From NCBI GenBank assembly GCA_944324305.1, contig CALUVV010000002.1:248001-312000 (forward strand): a stretch of DNA of 64,000 bases. The letters are read 5' to 3'. Below are positions 1 through 9,159 of the stretch, piece by piece. Every line of letters starts with the position of its first letter. Positions within the stretch are counted from its first letter, which is position 1. The notes under the pieces were generated by a model. It was not told where the DNA came from. It searched no databases and saw only the letters and a list, made by a program, of their open reading frames with translations. Source of the stretch: Candidatus Gastranaerophilales bacterium (lineage in GTDB: Bacteria > Cyanobacteriota > Vampirovibrionia > Gastranaerophilales > Gastranaerophilaceae). Position numbers and translations under genes: made by a program.

Positions 1-176
1 ATTCTTTTTAAAAGGTCTAAATGAGTATCCAGTAATGATTTCGCAACATTTTTTCCACTAAAAGATATTATATCTTTTTGCATATAATTATTTACATTAA
101 AATTATTATTGTTATTATTATTTGTATTATTTTTAGCCGACTTTGCAGAAGCAATATTAATAGGCAGTATTCTCAT
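1..176 (-). CDS. Unknown protein, N-terminal part only
   Basis: An ATG at 176 follows GGAG with 7-nt spacing and opens a frame that stays free of stops to the window edge (58 codons). The peptide starts MRILPINIASAKSAK, continues into an Asn-rich linker (about residues 16-31) and then reads IISFSGKN. A short hydrophobic 'SFSG'-type motif near the N-terminus also appears in the small protein at 55353 (VTFSAN), so the two may share an N-terminal tag; that is inference. No domain is recognisable in the visible part and no function is proposed. Confidence 0.6.
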   Translation of the reverse strand, partial: MRILPINIASAKSAKNNTNNNNNNNFNVNNYMQKDIISFSGKNVAKSLLDTHLDLLKR

Positions 177-456
177 CTAATATCTCCTTAAACTACTCAG
201 CAATAAAAAATATGTAAAAAAACAAATTTGCTAGACTATTAATATAAATTTACATATAATTTATAGACTGAGTGTTTATTTACATCCCTAATTATCATAC
301 TCGCCAACTCTATGGTAAATATATGCAAATTCAATATTTTAAATTAGTAAGCAGTATATTCTTTATATCAAAATAAATAAAAACAGTAAGACAATATAAA
401 TAGTTTATTTCAAGCAATATTATTATCACATAAAAAATTTTATATGGGGATAATAT
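177..456. other. AT-rich divergent intergenic region
   Basis: About 280 bases between the divergent gene ending at 176 and the autotransporter starting at 457. It is very AT-rich, with many TATAAT-like stretches and no open frame or strong hairpin. It must hold the promoters of both genes, but I cannot place them with confidence. Confidence 0.4.
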
Positions 457-3400
457 ATGACTTTTAATAAATTTTTCCAAATATTATGCAGCTGTTTCAT
501 AATAATATTTTATTCAAACTTAAATGTATCAGCGGAAGATTTTGATGCTGACAATACTTCAAGCTTTGAAGCTGCTTTATCAAAAGCGAATTCACAGCCT
601 GAACAGCAGCATACAATTAATATAAACGGAGATATCTCGTTAGATTCTTCTATAAGCGAAGCAATCAGCTTGGAATTAAAAGGAAGTAACAGCGAAGATT
701 ATTATAATTTTACTTTAAACGGGCATACATTCACATATGAAGGAGCGGACAAAAGTTCAGAAATATCGAATTTGCATATTTTAACAGATATTGACGGAAG
801 CGGAATAGCAGTTAAAAACCAAAACTTAACAATCAATAATACGAATTTTACAGGAAGTTCAACTATTAAAAATGACATAAGTGCAATAACAAATAACGGC
901 GGGGATTTATACATTACCAATTCAGCTTTTACAAAAAATTCAAGCGGGCTGACAGCAGGAGCAATAAACAACACAGGAAACGGGACTTTAAGAATTTCCG
1001 ATTCACTAATATCAGAAAATTACGGATTTAACGGAGGAGCTTTTTATCAAAACAACGGCGATACAGTTATTACTGATACAAAGATATCAGATAATACCGC
1101 AAGCCGTTTCGGAGGAGCAATATATGTAAATGACGGTACGTTAGATATTAAAGATTCTTTACTGAGTAACAATTCAACCGACGCGTACGGCGGAGCAATG
1201 TACATAAACGGAGGAACAGTTACAATTGATAATACGAATTTCGAAGAAAACAAAGTTACGGGTAATTCAATAGGCGGGGCTATTTATAACAGCAATAACG
1301 GGAATTTAATTATTCAAAACGGTTCATCATTTATAAACAACAGCGTAGAGAAAGGTGCTGCAGGAGCAATCAACAATCTTGGGAAGTTAACGGTAGATAA
1401 CACGCTTTTTGACGGGAACAGCGCGTTAAATGAAGGCGGAGGTATAGATAATTCAGGAACTTTGACCGTAACGAATTCCACATTCAGCAACAATTCAAGT
1501 ACTAATTCATACGGAGGAGCAATAGGAGGCGGAGGAGATATAACAATAAGCGGCAGCACATTTGATAATAATTCGGCAAAAGAATACGGCGGGGCAATTT
1601 CCATAATGGCAGGAAACGGAGTAATTTCAAATTGCAAATTTACAAACAACTCGGCAGAATCCATATGGGGCGGCGGTGCGATAATAAATTATATGAGTAC
1701 AATTGACTTAAATAATTCAAATATTTTTGAAAATAATACATCATCCGGACGCGGAGGAGCAATAACCGCAACAACAAGGTCAGTGACAAATATTACAGGT
1801 TCTGCAAGTTTTATTAACAACACTGCGGAAGATTTGGGCGGCGCAATATTTGCCCAGGGCACAGTTAATATTAACGCAAATAATCCCGATGCTCCTGTCA
1901 TTTTTTCAGGTAACAAAGATTCTACGGGAAGCAACGCTTTTCATCTTGATATTTATTATAATGACGATCCGATCAGCATAGGTACAATGAACCTTAATGT
2001 TTCAAACGGAGCAAAAATTATTCTCGCTGATAATATTTCAGGTGTTGAAGGTACCAAACTCAATATTAAAGGGACTTCATCATATAATGACAAAGTTTAT
2101 TTAGGTTCTGCTAATGAGAATTTAAAAAGTGATGTTACGACCGATAACATCAGTCTTGAATTTTACAATGAGCAGTCCGGTTTGCCTAACGGGAAAATAA
2201 GTGCAGCAAATACACATTTTAATTTAATGAACGGATTTATAACCGACAGTCAAATGAATTTGGACTTATCCGGCGGAGGAAACTCTTTATCCATTGACGT
2301 TGACCCTGCGGCACTAACCTGTGATTACATTGATATGACAGGAGATCCGGCAAATATAACGCAGCTTGTAATCAGAGATATAACAGTTTTAAGCGATCCT
2401 ATACAATCTGTAACTATTTTTGATATCTTTGACCATGATAAATACGGTACTGATTTAGTACTGTCGCCCGAACTGAAAAATTCCATTGTTTACGGTGCCC
2501 TGAAAACATATAAGTGGGCACTCACACCAAAACTTACACTAATAGAATTGGGCGGATTTAATCCTAATATCCAGAGATATCAGGCAGCTACGGCAGCAGC
2601 TTTTATGAACCAGATGCTCAGCTATGACTATTCGTTAAACAGGACTGATGAAATATATACAAATTTAAGAGAACAAAAACTCGCATCAAGAAAATTAAAC
2701 TCTTACGCTTTTGCAGGACCCGGCGGAATGTATATCGACCAGTATTATGAAGACGGCACTGCATTCTGGATGAGACCTTATGTAAATATTGAATCTTTTC
2801 ATCTGTCAAATGCATATGCTTCAGTAAACAACCAATCTTACGGAGCAATGCTCGGATTCGATTTTCCTATGATTGAAACAAAAAAATATGATTGGAAAAT
2901 ATTTCCAACAGTTTACGCATCATACATAGGTTCATGCCAGCAATATATAGATTCGGAAATGTACCAAAACGGAGGTTACGGCGGTTTTCTTCTGAGCGCG
3001 TATAAAGATGACTTTTACGCGGGCTGGACGATTAACGGAGGCGGTCTCGGAGTGGAATCAAAATACGGTTACGGAAAAGACGATTATGCAATAATAACTG
3101 CCGGTACAGCATTAAAACTTGCTTATAACTGGAAAATCCGCAGCAGATTTATATTGCAACCGAACTTCACAACCGCATATACATTTTTAAATCCCACAAA
3201 TCTGGTGAATTTCCAAAGCGTTGATATAAGCCAATCGCAGGTTAACGGATTAACCATCGCACCGTCTTTAAGGCTGACTTACAGAAATGAAGAAGGATAT
3301 GAGCCATACATTTTCGGCGGATGTGTAATTCCTCTTATGAGCGACGTAAAACTTACCGCTGACGGAAACCATCTTGACAAACTTACACTTAATGCCTGGG

Positions 3401-3525
3401 CGCAATTCGGTGCAGGCGTGAGAAAACGAATAACCGAAAGAATAACCTGTTTTGCCGAAACGGTTATCAGGACCGGCGGCAGAACAGGCTGGGGATTTAT
3501 GTTTAACATTCAAATTGCACTTTAG
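457..3525 (+). CDS. Autotransporter (type V secretion) with beta-helix passenger
   Basis: A 1022-residue surface protein. Residues 1-26 form a signal peptide ending in VSA. Residues about 100-480 consist of imperfect repeats with NNS and GGAI/GGAM turns, typical of right-handed beta-helix (pectate-lyase-like/polymorphic membrane protein) passengers. From about residue 730 to the end the sequence alternates aromatic and polar strands (SYGAMLGFDFP, GGYGGFLLSAYK, FGAGVRKRI), as in a C-terminal autotransporter beta-barrel. Family members usually end in Phe; this one ends IQIAL, so the terminal outer-membrane signal is slightly atypical. The start follows GGGGA at good spacing. It probably exports its passenger to the cell surface, as an adhesin or other surface factor; the ligand is unknown. 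Confidence 0.85.
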   Translation: MTFNKFFQILCSCFIIIFYSNLNVSAEDFDADNTSSFEAALSKANSQPEQQHTININGDISLDSSISEAISLELKGSNSEDYYNFTLNGHTFTYEGADKSSEISNLHILTDIDGSGIAVKNQNLTINNTNFTGSSTIKNDISAITNNGGDLYITNSAFTKNSSGLTAGAINNTGNGTLRISDSLISENYGFNGGAFYQNNGDTVITDTKISDNTASRFGGAIYVNDGTLDIKDSLLSNNSTDAYGGAMYINGGTVTIDNTNFEENKVTGNSIGGAIYNSNNGNLIIQNGSSFINNSVEKGAAGAINNLGKLTVDNTLFDGNSALNEGGGIDNSGTLTVTNSTFSNNSSTNSYGGAIGGGGDITISGSTFDNNSAKEYGGAISIMAGNGVISNCKFTNNSAESIWGGGAIINYMSTIDLNNSNIFENNTSSGRGGAITATTRSVTNITGSASFINNTAEDLGGAIFAQGTVNINANNPDAPVIFSGNKDSTGSNAFHLDIYYNDDPISIGTMNLNVSNGAKIILADNISGVEGTKLNIKGTSSYNDKVYLGSANENLKSDVTTDNISLEFYNEQSGLPNGKISAANTHFNLMNGFITDSQMNLDLSGGGNSLSIDVDPAALTCDYIDMTGDPANITQLVIRDITVLSDPIQSVTIFDIFDHDKYGTDLVLSPELKNSIVYGALKTYKWALTPKLTLIELGGFNPNIQRYQAATAAAFMNQMLSYDYSLNRTDEIYTNLREQKLASRKLNSYAFAGPGGMYIDQYYEDGTAFWMRPYVNIESFHLSNAYASVNNQSYGAMLGFDFPMIETKKYDWKIFPTVYASYIGSCQQYIDSEMYQNGGYGGFLLSAYKDDFYAGWTINGGGLGVESKYGYGKDDYAIITAGTALKLAYNWKIRSRFILQPNFTTAYTFLNPTNLVNFQSVDISQSQVNGLTIAPSLRLTYRNEEGYEPYIFGGCVIPLMSDVKLTADGNHLDKLTLNAWAQFGAGVRKRITERITCFAETVIRTGGRTGWGFMFNIQIAL

Positions 3526-3529
3526 TGCA

Positions 3530-5065
3530 TTATTCCAAAATTTCTTGCAAATCTTGTTCCGCAGTTGTAATCGGTTTTATTTTAAATTTATCGACAAGAA
3601 TATTCAAAACATTGTCGGAAACAAATGCAGGAAGGCTCGGACCAAGACGTATATTTTCAATACCGAGATATAGTAATGTCAAAAGAATACATACCGCTTT
3701 TTGTTCGTACCATGAAAGCACAAGCGAGAGGGGAAGTTCATTTACGGAACAATTAAATGCTTTTGACAATTCAACCGCAACTTTAATCGCACTGTATGCA
3801 TCGTTGCATTGTCCCATATCAAGAAGACGCGGAATACCTTCGATATCTCCGAGGTTAAGATCATTAAATCTGTATTTGCCGCAAGCGAGTGTTAATACTA
3901 AAGTATTTGAAGGTGTTTGTTTTACAAATTCGGTATAATAATTTCTTACCGGTCTTGCGACGTCACAGCCGCCCACTAAAAATATATGCTTTAAAGCTCC
4001 TGATTTAACTGCTTCTATAACCTTATCAGCAGCAGACAAAACCGTATTATGCCCGAAACCTACTGTAAGAACATCACCGCCGTTTATCCCTGTCATTTTT
4101 TTATCTTCGGGATATCCGCCAAGTTCCAGAGCTTTTTCGATTAGCGGAGTAAAGTCTTTATCATCTCCTATATGCCTGCATTCAGGGTATGCAACTACAG
4201 AAGTCGTAAATACTCTGTCTTTGTAGCTTTCTTTAACGGGCATTATACAGTTTGTGGTAAAAAGTATCGGAGCGGGAACATTATCAAATTCTTTCTGCTG
4301 ATTTTGCCATGCCGTACCGAAATTTCCTTTAAGATGCGAATATTTTTTTAATTCCGGATACGCATGACAAGGAAGCATTTCACCGTGAGTATAAATATTT
4401 ATACCTTTATCTTTCGTTTGTTCAAGCAAAAGCGCAAGATCATGCAAATCATGTCCCGTAACAATTATAAACGGTCCCTTTTCAATATTTGTTGTAATCT
4501 TTGCAGGTTCCGGACTGCCGTAAGTTTCCGTATTGGCTCTGTCAAGAAGCTCCATGCATTTTAAATTTATTTCTCCGGTTTTTAATACCATAGCAAGAAG
4601 CTCATCTGTTGAATTCATATTTGAAATTGCCTGAAGTGCTTCATAAAAAAAGTTATCGACTTCATCGTCTTTATAACCCAATATACGCGCATGGTGGGCA
4701 TAAGCCGCCATTCCTTTAACCCCGAAAAGAATTAATGATTTTAAGCTTCTTATATCTTCATCGCATTCCCAAACTTTTTTGATGTCAAAAACACTATCAC
4801 AATGAATTTGTGATCTGACTTTATTTATAAATTCTTTTATTGAATTATTGTCGAAATTCACATTAGTAACTGTAATAAAAAGTCCGTTTATTAATAATTC
4901 AGTATTTTGTTCGTTTTTTTCGCCGCAATTTGCAAGCTTTATAAGACTGCTTGTCAGTTCATCCTGTAAATTTGCAGTATCCGCTTTTTTCCCGCAAACA
5001 CCCTGTGCCATAGTGCATCCCTTGCCGCCTGCGGTTTGTTCACATTGAAAACAAAACATTGTCAT
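3530..5065 (-). CDS. hcp: Hydroxylamine reductase / hybrid cluster protein
   Basis: A 511-residue hybrid-cluster protein. The N-terminal cysteines C5, C8, C17 and C23 (CX2C-X8-CX5C) match the [4Fe-4S] ligand pattern of the anaerobe type rather than the enterobacterial [2Fe-2S] type. Downstream hybrid-cluster ligand regions are recognisable: MLPCHAYPE, TTNCIMP, VVAYPEC, LVGGCD and LTLACGKYR. The family reduces hydroxylamine and acts as an NO reductase in nitrosative-stress defence in the cytoplasm. The start follows AAGGAG with 7-nt spacing. It is divergent from a Crp/Fnr regulator at 5221, the usual HcpR-hcp arrangement, so NO-responsive control is likely. Its 3' end nearly abuts the convergent autotransporter. 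Confidence 0.95.
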   Translation of the reverse strand: MTMFCFQCEQTAGGKGCTMAQGVCGKKADTANLQDELTSSLIKLANCGEKNEQNTELLINGLFITVTNVNFDNNSIKEFINKVRSQIHCDSVFDIKKVWECDEDIRSLKSLILFGVKGMAAYAHHARILGYKDDEVDNFFYEALQAISNMNSTDELLAMVLKTGEINLKCMELLDRANTETYGSPEPAKITTNIEKGPFIIVTGHDLHDLALLLEQTKDKGINIYTHGEMLPCHAYPELKKYSHLKGNFGTAWQNQQKEFDNVPAPILFTTNCIMPVKESYKDRVFTTSVVAYPECRHIGDDKDFTPLIEKALELGGYPEDKKMTGINGGDVLTVGFGHNTVLSAADKVIEAVKSGALKHIFLVGGCDVARPVRNYYTEFVKQTPSNTLVLTLACGKYRFNDLNLGDIEGIPRLLDMGQCNDAYSAIKVAVELSKAFNCSVNELPLSLVLSWYEQKAVCILLTLLYLGIENIRLGPSLPAFVSDNVLNILVDKFKIKPITTAEQDLQEILE

Positions 5066-5187
5066 TTTTTTCTCCTTAACATTAGTTGTTTATTTAATAT
5101 AAAAATTTACTAAAGTTATTTCATCACCTTTAAGACTATAAAATAACCTTGATAAATTCAGTATAAACTGTTATATTAAAATAATCC

Positions 5188-5201
5188 GTTGCAAATGCAA
5201 C
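5188..5201. promoter_or_regulatory. Candidate Crp/Fnr-type operator
   Basis: The sequence GTTGCAAATGCAAC is a perfect inverted repeat with arms GTTGC/GCAAC. It has the TTGN-n4-NCAA layout of Crp/Fnr-family boxes. It lies 20 bases before the regulator's start codon, in the hcp/regulator divergent region, so autoregulation and hcp control are plausible inferences. Confidence 0.5.
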
Positions 5202-5220
5202 AAAATGTTTAAGGAAAATT

Positions 5221-5850
5221 ATGAATATATTTGACGGAATTAATGATGATGAGTTTGAGCTTCTTACAAAATGTTTACAGGCTGTAAAAAAAACTTATAA
5301 GAAGGATGAAATTATTTTTGACATCGGAGACGAGATAAAATCGGCGGCATATATTCTTGAAGGAAGCGTTCAGCTTGCAAAAGACGATTATGCAGGAAAT
5401 AAAATCATAATCAATCATTTATCAAAAGGTGATACTTTTGCGGAAGCAATGGTTTTTGCCGGCGCGGAAGAAAGTGCTGTATGCGCTAAAGCCATTGAAG
5501 AAAGTTGCATTTTATTTTTGAATTTTGAAAAAATACTTTCAATTTGTTCAAACAGCTGCCGTTTTCACAAAAAACTTATATCAAATATCATAAAAATAAT
5601 TTCATTAAAAAATTTAGATTTACGAGAGAGAATAGAGTTACTATCGAAAAAAAATTTGAGAGAAAGAATTTTATGCATGCTTCATAAAGCAAAGTTAAAT
5701 TCAAAAAGTAATATTTTCAAAATTCCTTATTCACGCGAGCAGATGGCAGAGTTTATAGGAGCAGACAGAAGCGCGCTTTCGCGTGAACTTTCAAGAATGA
5801 AAAGAGAAGGACTTATTGATTATCATAAAAATACGTTCAGATTAATTTAA
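5221..5850 (+). CDS. Crp/Fnr-family regulator, HcpR-like
   Basis: A 209-residue transcription factor: a cyclic-nucleotide-binding-like beta-roll (about residues 10-115, with LEGSVQLAKDD and GDTFAEAMVF), a dimerisation helix, then a winged helix (residues about 145-209) with the recognition helix in ADRSALSRELSRMKREG. No N-terminal Fnr-type cysteine cluster is present, so oxygen sensing by an Fe-S cluster is unlikely. Such proteins next to hcp (HcpR) respond to nitric oxide, in known cases through heme. The start follows AAGGAAA. Assignment to the HcpR group rests on gene context. Confidence 0.85.
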   Translation: MNIFDGINDDEFELLTKCLQAVKKTYKKDEIIFDIGDEIKSAAYILEGSVQLAKDDYAGNKIIINHLSKGDTFAEAMVFAGAEESAVCAKAIEESCILFLNFEKILSICSNSCRFHKKLISNIIKIISLKNLDLRERIELLSKKNLRERILCMLHKAKLNSKSNIFKIPYSREQMAEFIGADRSALSRELSRMKREGLIDYHKNTFRLI

Positions 5851-5927
5851 AAGTTGACATCTGCCGTGTTGTTATTGTAGGATTATAAAGGGGTAGAATT
5901 TTCTACCGCTTAATAACCGGAGAGAGT

Positions 5928-7472
5928 ATGAATAATACATTTACAGACCAGACCGAAAAAAAGATTAATCCCTGGATAGTAATGATACCTGTCATGTTGT
6001 CGGTATTTATGTTTGCGTTGGATGAAACAATTTCAAACGTTGCATTGCCTTATATGGCAGGAAGTTTTTCCATAAGCCACAACGAATCCACCTGGATTAT
6101 CACAAGTTATCTTGTTTCAAGCGGCGTTGTAATACCTGCAGTTGATTTCTTCTCAAAACTTCTGGGAAGAAAAACTTACTTCCTTATAAGTGTAACAATA
6201 TTCACAATAGCATCCGTTTTATGCGGACTGTCAACATCAATGCCGATGATACTGCTTGCACGTATACTTCAAGGTATAGGCGGGGGCGGTATAATGCCGA
6301 TTTCACAGGCTATAATTTTTGAAATTTTCCCGAAAGAACAACGTGCGGGAGCAATGGCAGTTTTCGGGCTGGGGGTTGTAATGGCTCCGATTATGGGGCC
6401 TGCTCTCGGTGGATGGCTTACCGAAACATGGTCATGGCCTTTTATCTATTTTATTAATGTACCTTTCGGTATAATTGCGTTTCATTTAATAAAAAAACTT
6501 GTATTTGATCCGCCTTATGCAAGAAAACAGAAAAACGTAACAATGGATTATTCAGGATTTTTCTTTTTGTGCGTATGGCTTTTGACCTTGCAAATCGTAC
6601 TGGATAAAGGTAACGATGCAGACTGGTTTTCCGCGGCTTGGATTTGCAAAACCTTTGCAATTTCAATGATGGCTATGATTGCGTTTTTCACTATTCAGGT
6701 AAAAAAGAAAAAGCCTTTAATTGATTTATCAATTCTGAAAGACGGAAATTTCTTCTTCGGCACTATCGTATTAATGGTATTAATGGGCGTAATGATGGCA
6801 TCTGCGGCAATATTACCTTCCATGCTCCAGCAGTTAATGGGTTATACTTCATTTTTAAGCGGGCTTTCTATGGTGCCGCGAGGCGGAGGATGTCTTTTAG
6901 CTACTGTAATTTGCGGAATTCTTACACCGAAAATCGGGACAAAACCGCTTATTGTCGCAGGTCTGATAATACTGGGGATAGGCGGCTTAATGTTCGGCCA
7001 GATTAATACAAATATAGCACTTGTTGATATTGCAATGCCAAACTTTGTTTTCGGGCTCGGAATGATTATGGCAATGGTTCCCATGATGAATTTATCATGC
7101 AGCACATTAACAAATGATCAGCAGACAAATGCCGCAGGTGTTCAAAACCTTCTGAAAAACACAGGTGCCGCAATCGGAACATCTGTTGCCACAACTATGA
7201 TTGCAAGATTTTCTCAGGTACATCAAATGATGATGGTTGGACACTTAAATTTTTCAAGTGACACTTATATGCAGAAATTAAATGCTCTAGCTTCAACATT
7301 TGCTGCTAATACCGATTGGGCAACGGCATTGCACATGGCTGAAGCTCAAATATACAATCAATTACTGCAGCAGTCAAGTTTATGGGGTTATGTTGAAACT
7401 TTCAGGTACTTCGGTCTGGCAGCATTTGTAATAATCCCCTTAGTGCTTATAATCCGCAGAAAAACTGCCTAG
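5928..7472 (+). CDS. DHA2-family MFS multidrug exporter (EmrB/QacA-like)
   Basis: A 514-residue, about 14-helix inner-membrane transporter. The DHA2 signatures are visible: LDETISNVALP in helix 1, the motif A-like loop FFSKLLGRKTYF, RILQGIGGGG, and the motif C-like antiporter segment FGLGVVMAPIMGPALGGWL. Proteins of this family expel drugs by proton antiport. No EmrA-type periplasmic adaptor lies next to it, so its partner, if any, is elsewhere. The start follows GGAGAG. It is 77 bases downstream of the Crp/Fnr regulator on the same strand and may be co-regulated. Confidence 0.9.
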   Translation: MNNTFTDQTEKKINPWIVMIPVMLSVFMFALDETISNVALPYMAGSFSISHNESTWIITSYLVSSGVVIPAVDFFSKLLGRKTYFLISVTIFTIASVLCGLSTSMPMILLARILQGIGGGGIMPISQAIIFEIFPKEQRAGAMAVFGLGVVMAPIMGPALGGWLTETWSWPFIYFINVPFGIIAFHLIKKLVFDPPYARKQKNVTMDYSGFFFLCVWLLTLQIVLDKGNDADWFSAAWICKTFAISMMAMIAFFTIQVKKKKPLIDLSILKDGNFFFGTIVLMVLMGVMMASAAILPSMLQQLMGYTSFLSGLSMVPRGGGCLLATVICGILTPKIGTKPLIVAGLIILGIGGLMFGQINTNIALVDIAMPNFVFGLGMIMAMVPMMNLSCSTLTNDQQTNAAGVQNLLKNTGAAIGTSVATTMIARFSQVHQMMMVGHLNFSSDTYMQKLNALASTFAANTDWATALHMAEAQIYNQLLQQSSLWGYVETFRYFGLAAFVIIPLVLIIRRKTA

Positions 7473-7530
7473 GCAGGTATGGGAATTATGTTTTTTCTCC
7501 TGTTTAATATTTTTAAAAGGAGGAAAATAT

Positions 7531-7836
7531 ATGTTTTACAATGTATTAAAAGCAAAAGATATTATTGACTTGGGCGAAGAAAAATTTAAGCGTGAGGTTT
7601 TAATGCAGAATAACGACAGCAGTTTGTCGGTTATAGCATTAAAAAAAGATGAAATCATTGATACTCATACATCAATTTGTGACGCGGCTGTTTATGTGTT
7701 AGACGGGGAAATAGAAATGCATTTTGATGCTGAAAAGTTTAAAGTCGATAAAGGTGAAATTTTAATGTTCAAAAAAGACGCACAACACAAAGTAGTTTCG
7801 TTAAAAGACAGCAAATTTCTTTTAATCAAAATATAA
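7531..7836 (+). CDS. Small cupin-domain protein
   Basis: A 101-residue single-domain protein with the cupin conserved-barrel pattern: HTSICDAAVYVLDGEIEMHF (motif 1 region), then KVDKGEILMFKKDAQHKV (motif 2 region, with the late His). It starts 10 bases after AGGAGG. Metal or ligand cannot be told from the sequence. It follows the exporter by 58 bases and may be a sensor or a small-molecule-binding protein co-transcribed with it. Confidence 0.75.
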   Translation: MFYNVLKAKDIIDLGEEKFKREVLMQNNDSSLSVIALKKDEIIDTHTSICDAAVYVLDGEIEMHFDAEKFKVDKGEILMFKKDAQHKVVSLKDSKFLLIKI

Positions 7837-7843
7837 AATTGGA

Positions 7844-8161
7844 CTAATGAGCTAATTTTAAACAAGCAACACCCATAACAATAAACAATACACCGGCTAT
7901 TCTCATTAAATTAAGTGCATCTTGAAAAAACAAAACGCCGATAAAAAATGTACAAGAAGCTCCAATACCTGTCCACACAGCATACGCAGTTCCGACAGGT
8001 ATTTGCTTTTGCGCAAAGTACAGAAACACGCCGCTTAATGTCATAGTAACAATTGCAAATAATATCCACCAAAATTTATTTCCGCTATTTGCTGCCATTT
8101 TTAAGCCAAACGGCCAGCCCACCTCAAAAATTGCAGCTATTAACAAATAAATCCAACTCAT
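7844..8161 (-). CDS. gdx: Small multidrug resistance transporter, Gdx/SugE type
   Basis: A 105-residue four-helix SMR protein starting MSWIYLLIAAIFEVGWP, with the essential membrane glutamate (E17 region) and the subtype motif PVGTAYAVWTGIGA shared with E. coli SugE/Gdx. Gdx proteins export guanidinium by proton exchange. I see no guanidine riboswitch: only about 37 bases separate the start from tRNA-Glu upstream on the same strand. The SD is AAGGAGAAT. It is convergent with the cupin gene, 8 bases away. Confidence 0.85.
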   Translation of the reverse strand: MSWIYLLIAAIFEVGWPFGLKMAANSGNKFWWILFAIVTMTLSGVFLYFAQKQIPVGTAYAVWTGIGASCTFFIGVLFFQDALNLMRIAGVLFIVMGVACLKLAH

Positions 8162-8198
8162 ATATTAATTCTCCTTAATTAAAGTAAATTATAATATA

Positions 8199-8270
8199 TG
8201 GCGGCAACGGGAATTGAACCCGTGTCAACAGAATGAGAATCTGCTATCCTAACCTCTAGACGATGCCGCT
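8199..8270 (-). tRNA. tRNA-Glu (CTC anticodon)
   Basis: The complementary strand folds as a tRNA: D arm with GTCTAGAGGTTAGGAT, anticodon arm GCAGA-TTCTCAT-TCTGT giving anticodon CTC (Glu, GAG codons), and T arm ACGGG-TTCAATT-CCCGT. The acceptor stem pairs GCGGCA with TGCCGC. The outermost pair appears to be A1.C72 rather than G-C, which is unusual. CCA is not encoded. The SMR gene lies immediately downstream on the same strand. Confidence 0.92.
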
Positions 8271-8305
8271 GCATCCCTGTTTGCAACTATTATACATCAA
8301 AAAAT

Positions 8306-9019
8306 TTATTCGCATTGCTTATTTATGCATAAATCTTCGCACAATATAATCGGAATTTCTTCACCTGCTTTTGCATGGTATTTAAGTCCGGGTGTAATTA
8401 ATCCCGTAATCAAACCGACCGTAGTACCAACAGGAATACCTATAGCATATCCTACACCGAGTTTTGCGGGGTTTGGAATAAATGCAAATCCCGTACCCGC
8501 ACCTGCGCCGACAATCCCGAGTCCCAGCGTATAACCGAACAATTTTCCCGCAGTATGCCATGGTCCTTCTTTCAAAGATGAATCTTTGGTTAAAGGTTTA
8601 GCATTCATCTCAATTGCTGTGCCGTCAGGCAGCACCAGACATTCAAAGTTCAAATACACACGGGCATTTTTATTCGGTATTCTTTGTTTTTCAATACGAA
8701 TTACAGTGCCCACAACTTTTGAGCAGGCGGGGATTAACAATGTTCCTTCCTGAGTATAAATTGCCTGAGGGACTGAAAAATTAACTCTTTCCCCTGCTTT
8801 TGCGCATTCCGACCAGAATTTGCAGTCAAAAGCAACTTTAAAAACATTTCCTCTGCAAATTATGTTTCTTAAATTGGTGACAGTAACATTATTGCTCAAA
8901 GCACCTTTTTCACAAAACATGTGTTCTTGAGCCAAAACCTGTTCTTCACACCCGCAATCCTGCGCCTGAACAGATATTCCCGCCAACATTATAAACAGAA
9001 AAATAAATATTCTTTTCAT
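8306..9019 (-). CDS. Secreted Cys-containing protein with glycine-zipper segment
   Basis: Read from ATG at 9019, the 237-residue product has a signal peptide (MKRIFIFLFIMLAGISVQAQ), a region with several cysteines (DCGCEE, CRGN, DCKFWSEC), a beta-rich middle (LLIPACSKVVGTVI, ARVYLNFECLVLPDG) and a glycine-rich hydrophobic segment (about residues 165-210: LGLGIVGAGAGTGFAF, GIPVGTTVGLITGL). The middle recalls the 'P-G-T-x-hydrophobic-x-G' beta-barrel style of TrbI/VirB10-like proteins, but this is only a resemblance. An in-frame GTG at 9028 is another possible start; neither has a good SD. Function is unknown; periplasmic or membrane-associated location is likely. Confidence 0.65.
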   Translation of the reverse strand: MKRIFIFLFIMLAGISVQAQDCGCEEQVLAQEHMFCEKGALSNNVTVTNLRNIICRGNVFKVAFDCKFWSECAKAGERVNFSVPQAIYTQEGTLLIPACSKVVGTVIRIEKQRIPNKNARVYLNFECLVLPDGTAIEMNAKPLTKDSSLKEGPWHTAGKLFGYTLGLGIVGAGAGTGFAFIPNPAKLGVGYAIGIPVGTTVGLITGLITPGLKYHAKAGEEIPIILCEDLCINKQCE

Positions 9020-9159
9020 AGCAGTCACATAATTTCTCAGGTTATGAATAAATTCTATTGCCTGATTTGCTATTCGAAAGACTTATAAAAAAATATCTCA
9101 ATGCGGTAATGGCAAACTTTTTATTTTAAATGATTATTAAATTAAAAAGGAGGAGAGTT

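Noticed and set aside
702..1934. Long minus-strand open frames inside the autotransporter gene
   Set aside because: They mirror the repetitive coding strand, lack SDs and encode low-complexity sequence; shadows of the real gene.
8162..8198. Guanidine riboswitch before the Gdx-type transporter
   Set aside because: Only 37 AT-rich bases lie between tRNA-Glu and the start; no ACGR-type aptamer core seen.
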